From Trichosporon coremiiforme (taxonomy: Eukaryota; Basidiomycota; Tremellomycetes; Trichosporonales; Trichosporonaceae): DNA of 64,000 bases. The notes under the pieces were generated by a model, which was not told the DNA's origin, did no database searches, and worked only from the letters and a program-made list of their open reading frames with translations. Position 1 is the stretch's first letter. Each line of letters starts with the position of its first letter. Made by a program: the position numbers and the translations under genes. The stretch is taken from positions 124,001 through 188,000 of the forward strand of contig BCJJ01000022.1 in NCBI GenBank assembly GCA_039545355.1, written 5' to 3'. This document shows, one piece after another, positions 1 through 11,896 of the stretch.

Positions 1-1961
1 CCTGCGCCCTCCATCTTTTCGATCGTAGACAATGCGACCGCGCTGGCACTCCTTCCTTTACATGCTGACGTCAGGTTCTGCCCGGCTTGGCCTTCTCGCT
101 AGACCTCATCGTGAGTAGCTACTCGTTAACGATCCTGCAACTAACAGTCAGGAAGCGACCGGCCAGTATGGGGTGCAAGAAGTCCTCCTCGCGTCCTTCA
201 TGGCAGCGTTCGTCGCGTCCGTCTTTGGCGGCCAGCCTCTCCTCATCTCGGGCGTCACCGGTAAGTTGTCCGAGGCTTGCCCCAGCTGAGCTCCAGGCCC
301 GATCACCGTCTTCAACAAGACGATCTTTGACATCTTCCGCGGCCGCGACAACTTTAACTATCTCCACTTCATGGGCTGGGTGTACCTGTGGGGCGCCATC
401 TTGCACTGGGTCGCCGCGGGGCTGAACATGGTCAAACTGATCAAGTACTTCACGCGGATGTTCTGTGATACGTTCGGATTCTGTGAGCTACGGGTTTGTT
501 CAACGCAGCTGACGTTCAGACGTCGGCGCCGTCTATGTTCAGTACGGCATTCAGGTCGTTACGAGGCAGTTCCATCAGTCCTCTCCCGGATCTGCGATCC
601 TGGGCATTCTGTGAGCTACGAATTGACTGCATAAGTTAACACCAGCCTGGCGATTATCACGCTCGTCCTGCCGCACTACTTCAATGCGCTCGCCAAGTCG
701 GGATACGTGAACAAGCACTTCCGCCGTTTCTGCGCCGACTACGGCATGCCGATCACTATCGTGGCCATCTCTGGCCTGGCGTACTGGGGCCGCTTCGACC
801 CGTAGGTGCCTTCATATTCGCAATCTGACTCCAGTTTCGTGCTCGAGAAGAACATGACGCTCCCGACAACGGCGCACTCCTTCCAGCCTGCCGGGGACCG
901 CGCGTGGCTCGTCCGCTTCTGGCAGCTGCCGGGAAATTACGTCGGCATCGCCTTCCCCTTCGGCATCGTGCTCTTCATCCTGTTCTACTTCGACGCCAAC
1001 GTCTCCTCCCTCATTGCCCAGGACTCGGAGTACCCGCTCCGCAAACCCGCCGCTTTCCACTGGGACACTTTCCTCCTCGGTATCACAACTTTCATCGCTG
1101 GGCTGCTCGGTGTGCCTGCGCCCAACGGTCTGATCCCGCAAGCACCGCTGCATACTGCCTCCCTCGTTGTTATGGGCTACGAGGACGGGGAGCATGCACC
1201 CCTCCAGCGCAGGGATTCGGGAGAGGACAGCGCAGCGAGAGAGTTTTCGGACGCCGAGGAAGGTAGAGCCGTCCCGCTGAAGGCGGTTAAGAGCCGCGCT
1301 TCTAGCGTTGGTCTCACGAGCCGAGTCACCCAGCTCTCAGACAGAGCGCAGGAGGCACGCCGCCGCCGTGCCGTCGAAGCCGAGCGGAGGAAGGAAGAGC
1401 GCGAGGTCCCCGTCGCTGTCGTCGAGCAGCGTGTCTCGAACCTGGCCCAGGGCTGTCTCTGTGAGTGCCTCCCCAGCTGCGTGAGCCCTGAAGAAAGCTG
1501 ACCGCAGGCCTTGTCCTCATGACGAAACCCTTCGAGCACGTCCTCGGCCTGATCCCGAAGGGTGTCATGGCCGGTCTGTTCTGGTACATGGGCACTGACG
1601 CTCTACTGAACTCGGGCGTGACAGCCAAGATGCTCTACCTCGTACGGGATCCTAGGGCGATCTCGCCGAGTGACCCGCTGAACCATGTGCGGAAGAGCCG
1701 TATCATCCTCTTCACGCTTATCCAGCTTATCGGTTTCGGCGCAACCTTTGCCATCACGCAGACCATTGCCGCGATTGGCTTCCCAGTCGTCATCATCCTC
1801 ATGGTGCCTGTGCGGTTCTTCATCGTGCCCCATCTCGGGTTCAGTAAGGAGGAGCTCGAGATTCTGGATGGGCCTGTTGCCAGTCCTTTCGTGAGTACCT
1901 GCAGCTTGCTTGTATGGGTCGTAAAGCTGACGCACAGACCATGGAGTCCGTGGGCAAGTAG
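1..1961 (+). CDS. BOR1: BOR1-type boron/anion transporter, 5' end cut by the window
   Basis: This is a multi-pass membrane protein of the HCO3-/anion exchanger (SLC4-like) family. BOR1 members in yeast and plants export borate at the plasma membrane. Exons read in one frame: 1-24 (ending SIFSI), 75-110 (VLPGLAFSLDLI), 152-260 (GQYGVQEVLLASF, then QPLLISGVTG), 297-482, then exons to the stop at 1959-1961. Late exons carry the family's conserved hydrophobic blocks (LGVPAPNGLIPQAPLHT near 1110; VLGLIPKGVMAGLFWYMG near 1540; the TM-rich block at 1690-1850). About 90 residues rich in Arg, Glu and Ser (1190-1460) form a hydrophilic loop. At least seven introns are visible, most about 35-50 nt, with a GCTGAC or CTAAC branch site near the acceptor. 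The last exon encodes only TMESVGK. The start codon lies upstream of the window. Family assignment is firm; the substrate is inferred from the family. Confidence 0.88.
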
Positions 1962-2583
1962 AGCAAAACCCTGGCTCCACTCTAGAGGAGCCTGGTATTT
2001 GCAGCTCCATAGCTGCACAATGTGTATTTCTGTACGAAGGAACGATAATGCGAAGTAAAAGATGATCTTAGCTATTGGAAACAGGTACGGCGGTGGTATG
2101 CGGTTCCTGGCCAGTAAGTCGTCAGTCGGTAGATCAAGGGTCAGTGATGCGCGGTATGACGAGCACGGTCCAGTCCCCCGTGCATGACGTTCTTGGTGCG
2201 AAGCGGATCGCTCCTCTTGTGATCCCTGATGCGAAGCATTATTGCATACCGGCTTTCCTCCAACTTGACTCGTTGCACGGCGAACATGCAGCGAAAGCCT
2301 ACTCGGAAAGCATCCTCTCGCACCCAAACTCGGTGCGAAGGACTGATGTGCAGAGGGCTCCGGTGGAGGTGCCACTTTACGTCATTGCTATATGTCCGGT
2401 TGCATGCGGGTCACTGCCAGCACGCTGGTGGGTGGTCGCAATGACGGAAGAATACGGCCAGGACGACCACACCCAGTCAGTACCCCGAGTGCCCAGCGGC
2501 CAGTCACGATGTAAAGAAAGAGCCAAAGCCGTTCTCTCACCTTCTTCTTTCTCTCAACTACCACAACTCAACACTAATCAACA
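1962..2583. other. Intergenic, BOR1 3' end to INH1 promoter
   Basis: No gene is supported. Short open frames here lack homology and splice structure. The last 60 bases are pyrimidine- and adenine-rich (a run of ctcaac and cacaac words before 2584), as expected of a fungal 5' leader for the downstream gene. Confidence 0.6.
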
Positions 2584-3438
2584 ATGTTCCGCCTCGCTGC
2601 CCGTGCCGCTAACGCTAACCGCGTCGCTGTGAGTTGAACCTCCATGGGTGGGCGTTGCCCTTTGTCGGCTTTGGACGATCGCGCTTGCATCGACCCGGAA
2701 GTGGACGGGATGTCTGGGGGAAGCTCGCGGGGGTCTGCGGCTGCCGCGATGCTGTCGTGTGTCGTATAAGGCAACGAGATGGCAGTTAACGCTGCTGGAT
2801 TCTGCTGTGCCGGAGTGACACCCGTGACTCTTATGACGCTTGCGCAGCGCCGGCACCCCTCGGCACAACTCCACGGCACACGTTCTCGGCTCACCACCCT
2901 TCCCTTTGCTTTATTTGTGCTGACGCCATTCTCCCTCGTCTTGCAATCGCAACGACCATGAATTACAACTCTCAGTTCACCCGCGCCTACTCTGACGGCG
3001 TTGTCGGCGGCTCTGCCGGTGCCACTGCCCGCTCGAAGGGCTTCTCGTGAGTATCCAGAAGGGCTTGAGTGCCGGACGAGGAAGAGGCGGAGGATGTGAC
3101 GTAGTGTGCCTTGCGCTCTACAGTCGTCTCGGTCGCCGCTGGATCGATCTGGGCGTTGTGGGCTATCCGGTGGACGTCATCCAGACCGCCCACTGGAAGG
3201 ACAACGTTCGGCGGGCCCGGCAGTCTGGGAACCCCGCTTCGCCCGCCTCTCGCTTGCGGCTCCTTCACATCAGACCCCGCTAACCTCCAGTGAGCGCGAG
3301 CAGGCCCAGGAGGGTCAGTACATCCGCGACCTCGAGAAGGAGAAGCTCCGCAAGCTCAAGGAGAAGGCCGACGCCGCCAACAAGGAGGTCGAGGCCCAGA
3401 AGGCCCGCATGTCGGCCAACGGCGACAAGGACCACTAA
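2584..3438 (+). CDS. INH1: Mitochondrial ATP synthase inhibitor (IF1/INH1)
   Basis: This is a small basic matrix protein that binds and inhibits F1-ATPase when ATP synthase runs in reverse. The best model has exons 2584-2628, 2976-3046 and 3291-3438, giving 264 nt or 87 residues, close to the usual size. Exon 1 (MFRLAARAANANRVA) is an Arg/Ala-rich amphipathic presequence. Exon 2 carries the ARAYSDG-like start of the mature protein and a glycine-rich stretch. Exon 3 has the diagnostic inhibitory segment EREQAQEGQYIRDLEKEK followed by a coiled coil (KLRKLKEKADAANKEVEAQK). Introns are unusually long for this window (347 and 244 nt). A further exon inside the first intron cannot be excluded, because a cag acceptor near 2849 is followed by a short open stretch; the two-intron model keeps frame and gives the normal length. 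Family identity is firm and the presequence junction is moderately certain. Confidence 0.85.
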
Positions 3439-3925
3439 GCGGCTCGCCCTGTGCGTGCTCGCTGCTGAGAGTGGACTCGTCTGAAGGTCTGAAGTTGTCA
3501 AGATCTGGAAACGTCGAAACAAAATACGTGATGCATAGGTGTCAACAAAGTCTAGTCTGGGCATTGAGCAGCAGGGGTGGGAGGGGCTCAGGAAGGAGGG
3601 TGCAGTGAGCTGGAACCGGGGATGGGCGTTGCACGGTATAGCAGAGCAGCACATGCCGAGCATCGAGGAAAGTAACGTGCATGCAACATCGGACGCGACG
3701 TATGTAAGTGTCAGCCAGTCGCAGGTCGGAACTCCGGAGCATAGAGCCAAGGGTATGGGTCCGATCGGCCGGGGCAGAGTGATGACGCGTGACCGTCCCA
3801 ACCTCCACCAGGCGTCTCCATCACCCGCCCACAATCACTAAATATCCTTCCTCGTCTCCTCACCCCATCTCACACCACATTCCAACCTACATCTCTCACC
3901 CAAACTGCGAGGGAACACATACGAC
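3439..3925. other. Intergenic between INH1 and VPS36
   Basis: No coding or RNA gene is supported. The stretch ends in a C/T/A-rich leader (about 3840-3920) directly before the VPS36 start, consistent with a 5' UTR. Confidence 0.6.
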
Positions 3926-5900
3926 ATGGCAGGCCTGCCCCCAGGTCTCAGCGCGCAGTACTGGTCGCGTCTGTCCGTGTCTGGCCCCGGCGTGGAGGGA
4001 CTCGGGCTGAATGGCAGCGAGGCGTGGATCGGCGGCTGGGAGGGGGTTGGGTTGTATGAGGGGTGAGTCGCGAGCGAAGCGAGCACAGATAAGCGCTGTA
4101 CTCTCTGTCGCATTCTCCAGTCTTTGCTCTGCGCAGCGAGCACGAGTACGAGAACTGGGAGCGTCCTTATCTCGCGCTCCGACTGGAGAGGGAGATCGCA
4201 GGGTCGCGCGAGCTGGAGTAGAGCAACGGTAAGCTGACAACAGCAACTCCAAAGTCGGCACCTATCAATCTCTCACCTTCCACTTAACGACGCACCGGCT
4301 GCTTCTCGTGCCCTCGTCCGACTCGCCTAACGCCTTGCCGCTACAAGCACCGCTATCCTCGGTCCGGCAGACCGAGTTCTACACCGGCTTCATGCGCTCC
4401 TCGCCCAAGATCACATTGTATCTCGGCCGGGGTCCCGTCGCGAAATCAGCCTCTGCGATCCCAGAGCTGGAGCCGGAGACGGGGAGAGAGAGCCCCGCGG
4501 AAGTGGGGAGCTGGACTTGCGGCGTGTGCGGCTTTGCGAACCCGCTTCCTGCTGGTGTGACTCTCGGGCCTGAGAGCAAGTGTGCACTCTGCGGCGTCGG
4601 GTGGAGTGTGGGCCGAATGTTGACGCCGGCGGGGAGTGAGGCGGCGAGTAGGACGGGAACGCCGGTACCGAGCTCTATCGCCCCCACACCGGCGAGGGCG
4701 GGCACGCCGGGCTCAACAGCACCAGCAACACCAGCGAAAGCAAAGGAGGACAAGGACAAGGGGAAGCAAGTAGCCTGTCCGGCGTGTACATTCCTCAACC
4801 ACCCGAGTATGGCTCAGTGCGAGATTTGCGGGACGCCGTTACGAAAGCGGACGACGTCGACTACGAACGGGGCAGCCGCGGCGGCGGAAGGAGGAGAGGG
4901 AGGGGAGAAACACGATATCGTCCGACTATCGTTCCGAAAAGGAGGGGCCGCGGACGCCTACAAACGTCTCAAGGGTGTTCTGGGTGACAAGGCTTGGGAA
5001 CGTGTCCCCGCCTCGACGGTAACGAAGGACAGCGATAAGAGCGGCGCGGGTATCGGTACGTTTTCGACAATAGCTGTGGGGCGAATGGTATCTAAGCTAA
5101 CATCAGACGCGATCATGCGCAACATCACCCTCTCGGCGCGACAGGCTGACGGACACGTGCAGTCTGCCTTCCGCGACTTGGAGGTCATGATGGTGCGCGC
5201 TGGTGAAATGGTCAGTCTCGCCCAATCACTCGAGGCGAAACTGGCCGCAGCGGGGCACGGAACGGAGGAAGAGGAGACCCTCGTCCGCTCCTCCCTCGTC
5301 AAGATGGGACTCCCCGCGCCGGCACTCACGAGCGACATGGTCAAGGACGAGCGGGCGTACCTGGACGGTCTGGCGCGGGAACTGGGCGCGCTGTTGACAG
5401 GAGGCGGAGCGAAGGGTAAAGCCGGCCTCATGCTTGAGCCCGGACATGGCGTCTTGGCCCTCGACACAGTGTGGGGAGTCTGGATGCGTGTCCGTGGTCT
5501 CGCCCTTCTGCCCCCCTCGACACTGACGCTCCTCCTCGACCTCCTGCCGCAGCATACCCGCCCAACGATAAGGAAGATGCAGCTTCCCTCCGGGCTGCTC
5601 GTGCTGTATGCGCCAAACTACGACCCGGAAGCCTGGCGACGGCGATTGATCCACCGGCTACGACAAGAGCCCCCTCCTCCCGACGTCGAGGAGCAGATCG
5701 AGGAGAAGGAAGAGATGCTGGATCTCGTGGGACTCAGTCCGCTCGAGATATGCGCTGTGGAGGGCGTGCCGCTCGGCCTGGGGGAAGAATTGACCGAGCT
5801 CGCGGCGCGGAAGGGAGGTATCGTGAGGGATAATCAGGCGCGGGGCGGGAGGTGGTATGCGGATCTCATCTCGGAGTGGTCCCTGGGCCAGATGGCATAG
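3926..5900 (+). CDS. VPS36: ESCRT-II subunit VPS36 (GLUE, two NZF fingers, EAP30)
   Basis: Vps36 links ubiquitinated endosomal cargo and phosphoinositides to ESCRT-II during multivesicular body sorting. Exons 3926-4062, 4244-5055 and 5107-5900 total 1743 nt (580 residues). The N-terminal GLUE/PH-like domain is split: WEGVGLYEG in exon 1 continues with SLTFHLTTHRLLL and SSPKITLYLGRG. As in yeast Vps36, the GLUE domain is interrupted by two NZF zinc fingers: WTCGVCGFANP ... CALCGVGW (near 4515-4605) and CPACTFLNHPSMAQCEICG (near 4777-4835). The C-terminus is a winged-helix EAP30 region (LVGLSPLEICAVEGVPLG near 5720, ending YADLISEWSLGQMA). The second intron (5056-5106, 51 nt) is a multiple of three with no stop, so intron retention would still read through. 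The gene is convergent with the lysine-catabolism gene, with 169 bp between stops. Confidence 0.9.
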
Positions 5901-6069
5901 GCATAGGTTGTATTGGATGTTAGTCTTGCATTGATTCTTCATTGCTTCATGCTGATGCGGTTCTATTATGTACAAGGGTTGCACTTCTAACTGTCCTGTC
6001 CTTCTCTCTACTCTTCTCCGAAGTACATGAGGCTTGGGGCTCGCCTTCGCCATTCGGGCTCCGGCTCGC

Positions 6070-9000
6070 TCACGCCCACGTCTCCTTCACCTCGACCCCA
6101 ATGTGGGCCAACTCATCCAGCACACCCGACCAGACATCCTTGCTATACGGCCCCTGCACGCCGCGCGCGTCGACCTTGCCATCCGCAACCCGGAGCGCGG
6201 CAAAGGCGAGCGTGCATCCCACAGTGGTCGCCATAGAGCTCGCCTTCTCGTTACCCGTGCAGAGCAAACTCGCAGTGACAGTCTGCTCGGGCGTGCCCTC
6301 CGGCGCACCCTCGGGAACGACGCGGAAGCCGTGGTACAGGAGACAAGTGTCGTGCTCGCCTGGCTTGTACGCCAGCTTGTTCGAGAGCAAAGAGGCGAAG
6401 TAGTCGATCGGCGCTTGGGCGCGAGGAAGAGCGGGACCGGAAGAGGAGGAGGGCAGGAGGGAGAAGTACTTCAGCGCGTCGAGGGTGCTGTCTGCTTCTT
6501 TGCCGAGGAGCGACTTGATGGCCGGGACGAGGTTCTTCTCGGTGACCTTCTCGCCAGTGACCTGGCTCATGGAGGCAGCGAGAAGGGCAGGCCAGCTCTC
6601 AACAGGCGCCTTGAGAACGTCCTGCGAGATGAGTCCCAGGCGGCGGAACGCGTCCATGAGTTTCGAGAACCCCTGATACCTGAGTGTCCCCCTGTAAAGA
6701 TCATTCAGGCCCTCGACAGGTCCCAGCCCGTACTTGGCTGCATACGGCATCGAGTCGCGGTTCGCGAGTCCCTCCAACTTGAGCCCCTTCCACAGGTCCA
6801 CGTTCGGGAAGTGTTTCGCCAGCAGCTCGGAGCCGGGCACAGTGTGCGTCACACCGTCAAGCTTGTAGTGCGCGTCGTTTTGGGACGCGGTGAGCACGGC
6901 TCGGGGGCTCCAGGAGAACTTGTATGCCAGCGGTACGTTTGAGGCGGAGGGTTCGGGGAGGCCGCCACACCACGAGACGAAGGAGGTGACGCGCTTGCCC
7001 TCGCGCTGGACACGTTCCATGATTCGCATGGCCGCCCTGTCTGTCAGCTCAGAACAAGTGGAGTAGCTTACATGGAGTCGATACCCGGGTCGAGACCACA
7101 TTCGCCGAGGAGGAGGACGTCGCGAGCTTCGGCACTGTGGGTTAGCTAAAATTCAGTCCAAAAACAGCTTACTCCTTAGCCAGGGCCTTCATCTCGGGCG
7201 AGACGTAGGAGGCCGTGACGAGGTGCTTGCCGTGGGCGATGCAGTGCTTCGCGACCTGCGGGTGCATCGGGGCGGGCAGGAGCGACACGACAACATCAGC
7301 AGCCGAGACAGCCTCGCTGAGCGCCCTCTCGTCGCTGACATCGAGCAAGGCCGTGGTGACATTCTCCCTGTCCTTCGCGAGAGCCTTGGCCTCGGCCACA
7401 TTGTTGCTTGCTGTTCGTTAGCTCACCTTGTCTTCCTCTCAAGCTCACCAATGACGAGGCTGACATCAGGACGGGCGAGGAAGACATCGACCGCGGGACC
7501 GGCGACGAGTCCACTTCCAAGGAGCAGCACGCGCTTCTTCTGGCATCCACCGCCGGGAGCCGCCTTCTTCCAGTTCCGGACGTTCTTCTCGAGCCAGTCG
7601 TGGGGCTTCTGCAGCTCGCCGTCTTCGACGATCATGGCGCGCGAAAGCGTCTTGTCGATCTCATCGCCGATCTTGCCCTTGCCGTCATAGTGCTGCAGGG
7701 TGCGCTCGACGTAGGGGTACAGGTGCTTTGAGAAGTGGCCGGAGGCGTCGGCCGCTGGGCGTCAGTCCAGCGACGGTTCGAATAACTTACGCAGCTCCGT
7801 GGGCAGAATGTCGGTCGATCCGATCAGCATCCCGCCAGGACCGTCAAAGTACGGCTCGTCGATGGTCGTCGACTTGTTCATGAACTCGAGCGCGCCCTAC
7901 CGTCAGTTGATACCTCATCATCCCACTCACCTCGATGTCGCAGCTGACATCCTGGAGTCCGATCAGCTTCTGCGCCCCGCCCTTGGCCTTGATGAACGCA
8001 TCAGTTTGCGCATTCGTCATGATGCGGGGGTAGCCCGCAGACCAACCCGCGCCATGGATCAGAGTCGTGATGTAGGGTGCGATCTGTGGTTAGCTGGAGG
8101 GCACGCACAAGTGAGCTAAGGAAAAACAAACCTTCTCGTCAAACGTGCTCTTGTACAGCTCCGGCTTGGCGTAGTATTCGCTCCGGTCGTAGCCGCCACC
8201 CTCCTTGCGCTCAAAGTACGCAGACGGCGGGATCTGACACGCGTAGATCTGTCGTCAGCTTGAGCGGGAAAGACTAGCTTACAGTAGACGTGTTAGGAAG
8301 GTTGGGCAGGTCCTTCGCCTCGACCCATTCGACGCCGAGGGCGTCGAGCATGTCCTTCGCGCCTGTCGAGACGTTGCCGGCTCTGTTTGTCAGCTTCTGT
8401 AGTTGTCGCTAGCTCACCCAGTCAGACCGATCACGACGGGGCCCTCCTTGTCTAGCGGCTTGCCTGCCTTGGCTGCCTCGCCAGTCTGCTTCAGCGCCGC
8501 CTTGTACTCCTCCATCGAGCCAAAGGTGTACGGGCGGGGAAGGTGGAGAAGGGGGTGGGCGATACCGCGCTTCAGAAGGGCGAGGCCAGTCAGACTGAGA
8601 CCTTCACCGGCACCGACGGCTGCTTGTCAGCCCAGAGAACGGCGACCAGCTTACCTCCAGCATACCACCCGAACGCAGCTACGCGCTTCAGCTTTCCATC
8701 CTTCGTCGGCGCGGTCAGGAGTTCGTGGTCGATGAGAGTCTGTCCCTTAGTGGGAGGAAGGAAGGTCGCAAGGAGCCCAGTGTTGTACGGCTATGTACAC
8801 GTCAGTTCATGATCGGTAGGCGGAAGCTTACCTGCCCCTTGTGCGTGTGGCTGAACATCATCCAGGTCCTCTTCTTGTCATCGCGCGCAATCAGCTCCTC
8901 CACATCCTGCACCCTCGGCTCCTTGATACCGAGCACGACGTCGACTGCGTTGCTCAGCTTCGGCACGATCTTGGCGCCAGCCTGTCGTCAGCATTGGGAG

Positions 9001-9303
9001 GGAAGAGGTACATACAGCCTCGTACGCCTCGTCGGGGAAACAGCGCCGCTCGCAACTCTCCACCTCGACCGTGTTGTCCTTGATCAAGCTCTGCACCGCG
9101 TCTGGCGTGAGGGGCGCGCGGCGCTCCCAGACTCGGCGCGGGTCCTCGCGACGCATACCCAGGGTTGCGAGCGCGGCGGAGCTGCTCGACAAACCCCTCG
9201 AGCTCTGGTGGAGCTGGACTACTCGTGATGTTGGTCGTGACAGTGATCTGATCATGGTGTTCGTGGTCGTGTAGAGAAAAGAGAGGAAGACAGAAGTGTT
9301 CAT
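6070..9303 (-). CDS. AASS: Bifunctional lysine-ketoglutarate reductase / saccharopine dehydrogenase (AASS-like), mitochondrial
   Basis: The protein should carry out both first steps of lysine breakdown: lysine plus 2-oxoglutarate to saccharopine, then to aminoadipate semialdehyde and glutamate. Reading on the minus strand: a presequence (MIRSLSRPTSRVVQLHQSSR after an optional upstream Met), then the LKR domain (RREDPRRVWERRAPLTPDAV; DVVLGIKEP; WMMFSHTHKGQ; RVAAFGWYAG; VVIGLTG with an AGNVSTGA nucleotide-binding loop). The SDH domain follows (KRVLLLGSGLVAGPAVDVFL near 7480; VVVSLLPAPMHPQVAKHC; LLLGECGLDPGIDSM; then the large C-terminal exon ending VKETWA). About ten short introns leave roughly 930 residues, the size of animal AASS. 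Ordinary fungal LYS9 has only the second half. The start could be 9303 or the Met at 9256; the latter begins a cleaner mitochondrial presequence. Domain calls are firm; flux direction is inferred from the fusion and targeting. Confidence 0.88.
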
Positions 9304-10477
9304 GACGACGTTCTAAAGGGCCCCCAAGGCCGACAGAGCAAGGAAAGCCCCAGCCCCCCAGCACCGCAGCCCAGCCGGCATAACGGATACCTACCAGTCT
9401 GCTGACAAGATGTTGACTTTTGTGTTCCGTACTTGCGCACTATGGACGCGTTGTTGCCTAGTCGCCACCAAGGGAGGCAGGATCCGACCGGATTTCCACC
9501 CCGGCCCTTATGATGTCATGTCACTTAATGCCCCATTAGACTTTGTTGTATTCGCCACTGAGAAAGTATTAGAAAAACCACGTGCCGCATTACAGGAGAT
9601 GCCCGATACGAGACCGGGTGAGCAAGGTGGTGCGCCGGAATTGTGAACCCGGACTCAGCTATGCAGGCTGGAACCCGTGGAGTTCCACCCCACTCATCCT
9701 GATACACGAGGCGCTGTAAGCGCTGCACGGGCATAACTGTAGAACAAGCTCAAACGTTGCAGGTGACAGACCATGCCGAACACTGCCGTTCGGAGAGAGC
9801 GCCGATGGCGGAGCCGGGGCCCAGTTGTCTCCAAGCAGACCACAATTCCGGCAGCCGAAGAGGTGGATCAGAACACCGATGGTTGTGCTAGGACGCATCT
9901 CCCGATCGAGGAAGGGGTAATAACCGAAGCCATAGATAAGAAGAGTCTCAGCCCAGGCGAGACTTCTGACCCTTTAACTTTGTCTTCCTCCGACTCCTCG
10001 GTCCGGTTGGAGAGAGGAAAGAAAGCTGCTTACATCGCGATACCTCTCGCCGCCCCACAAAGGAGACTAGCATTGATCTGCTCTCGTTTCTGACATTTCC
10101 AAGCCAGTCTACTGCCAGTTCCCTGTAGGCTGTGATCCCGGATCATGCGCTAACGTCCACACCAAGCGGCCCCGTTGACCTGCTGATCAGCACGTCCTCG
10201 CGAGGACCCGCTATATCAGTCGACTGCTGTCAGTTGGTCATAACCCGATATTTGTTCAGTCGCAGCATCACCACGTAGATCTCAGTGCTTCGGATCACAG
10301 ATACTGTCAGCACTCCAGCACTCGTTGAATGACCAAGCCCGAGCGGGTACCAAGTCGGAACTCCCTGTGAGTCGCCCCGCAAAGCCGTCGCGCACGTCGT
10401 ATACAATTGAGCGATGCATGCGTCTCCGTACCTCCTACGCCATGAGATCTCCTACCGTCGTATATTCGACGCCGTAT
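9304..10477. other. Intergenic, LKR/SDH promoter side
   Basis: No supported gene. A 106-codon open frame at 9773-10093 on the plus strand has no recognisable domain, no introns and low-complexity composition. The region should contain the upstream regulatory sequence of the minus-strand LKR/SDH gene and the 3' end of the ferredoxin transcript. Confidence 0.55.
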
Positions 10478-11352
10478 TTAGTGGGTGCGGGCCTTGGCGC
10501 CGTCAACGTACATGTTGCGGGTCGCGGCGGGGAGGCGGGCGGTGATGCCGTCGAGGTCCTTGGTCAGGAGAACCTGGCAGCCTAGCCGCGAGCTGGAGAT
10601 TAGCTAAGCACAGGAAAGACCTTCCAGCAACGCTTCTCGACCTTCCGAGAGCTCACTCGGAACTCGTCTCGAGCTCCGGTCGAGCTCCGATGAGGAGTCA
10701 GAGCTGGAAGATCGCGGCCAAGCAGGAAGTGAGGCAGGCGGCGAAGCAGAGGGAGAAGGTGTTTCACGGCCTCCGACTTCGCCGCCAGCTCGAGCAAACT
10801 CACGTGTCCTCAAGTCCGAAAGCCAGGTCGAGCATGTCGTTCTCCTCGTCATCGGCCTCGGGAAGCTTGTCGAAGCTCTCCGGGTCAAGGATGACATGAC
10901 ATGTTGAGCACGCGCACGACCTCTCGCAAGCGCCTGATGTCAGCTTCGAGCCACTAACCGGCCTTCCATCCGGAATAAAAGATACCCACCCTCCAGGTCA
11001 ACATCGTACTCGTGCGCGAGCGAGAGCAGGTCGTCGCCCTCGTTACCCTCGATCGTCTTGATCGGGTTTCCCTTCGAGTCGACAAAGTTCACCTTGATTC
11101 TGCAGGTTAGCTTACAGCTCGACGCCAGTCAGCTAGAAATACATACCCCGTTCCAGGCTCAGGCCGCTTGATGTCGCCGTGTCGTGCCGCTGTTGTCAGT
11201 TAAGGTCGCTGACTCCGCAACTCACGAGCAGAGACGGAGAGATGGCGGAGGGGAAGAGCAGCGGGGCGGGGAACGGAGGGGCCAGCGCGGGTGACGGGGC
11301 GGACAAGAGCGCCAGCGCGCACGGCCTGGCGCAGAAGTGATGGTCGGAGCAT
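10478..11352 (-). CDS. YAH1: Mitochondrial [2Fe-2S] ferredoxin (adrenodoxin type, YAH1)
   Basis: Yah1 passes electrons from ferredoxin reductase to Fe-S cluster assembly and haem A/ubiquinone synthesis in the matrix. Minus-strand exons encode a presequence ([20 protein letters not shown], then LRHLSVSAR), [12 protein letters not shown], then [20 protein letters not shown] and [14 protein letters not shown]. The cluster-binding loop (10885-10937) reads [11 protein letters not shown], with the ligand spacing C-x5-C-x2-C preserved. It is followed by [32 protein letters not shown] and, across an intron of about 200 nt, [15 protein letters not shown] with the fourth ligand Cys. The C-terminus [15 protein letters not shown] matches the family. 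An additional Cys sits two residues before the second ligand, where family members usually have Val or similar. Length and targeting fit YAH1 rather than a P450 fusion. Confidence 0.88.
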
Positions 11353-11896
11353 GATGTTGAGGATAGAGTGAGAAAAGGTGATGAAGGAAGGTCAAGGCCG
11401 AGATATTTTGCGATCGCCGACTTTACGCTCGGCGTGCGGTGTGCGGCAACCGTAAGGAATTGGAATTAGCGAGTCACCTTGTGCGGAGACCCGGGCCGTG
11501 TCCGCCTCACCCTGCGACCCCGCCTCGGGAAATGCGCCCACTGACATTGCACGCAGTTTGATTGGTAGCGCTCCGACGATGGTGCACCGAGGTGAATGCA
11601 TGCATGCACGCGCTGTGTCTGCTGCTCCAGACAATGCACAGAAGAATAGAACGATATTCCCTTTTGTGGAAGGGAACGGCGTACGGGGTGAGGCTGACAC
11701 TGCCAAAACAGATCGCCGCCGAAAGTGCGACTCGCTTGACTCGGCAGCACTCCAAGAGCGATAATCGCGCACTTCGGTCATCACTCTTAAGCCGAGCTGC
11801 TCTATTTGATCCCCGAGGGTGCTTGTTTACACTCTGCTTGCGTCGGGTCAGTACGTCTGCAGAATCCCGGACGTATACATTCTATGCTGCTCTGCT
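11353..11896. other. Intergenic, YAH1 promoter side
   Basis: No gene is supported. Several overlapping 80-130 codon frames on both strands lack splice structure and recognisable motifs. The region lies upstream of YAH1 and downstream of RPB3, both on the minus strand. Confidence 0.55.

Noticed and set aside
6034..6942. 302-codon plus-strand frame
   Set aside because: Antisense of the saccharopine dehydrogenase C-terminal exon.
9773..10093. 106-codon plus-strand frame between LKR/SDH and YAH1
   Set aside because: No motif, no splice signals, and its composition is like neighbouring noncoding DNA.
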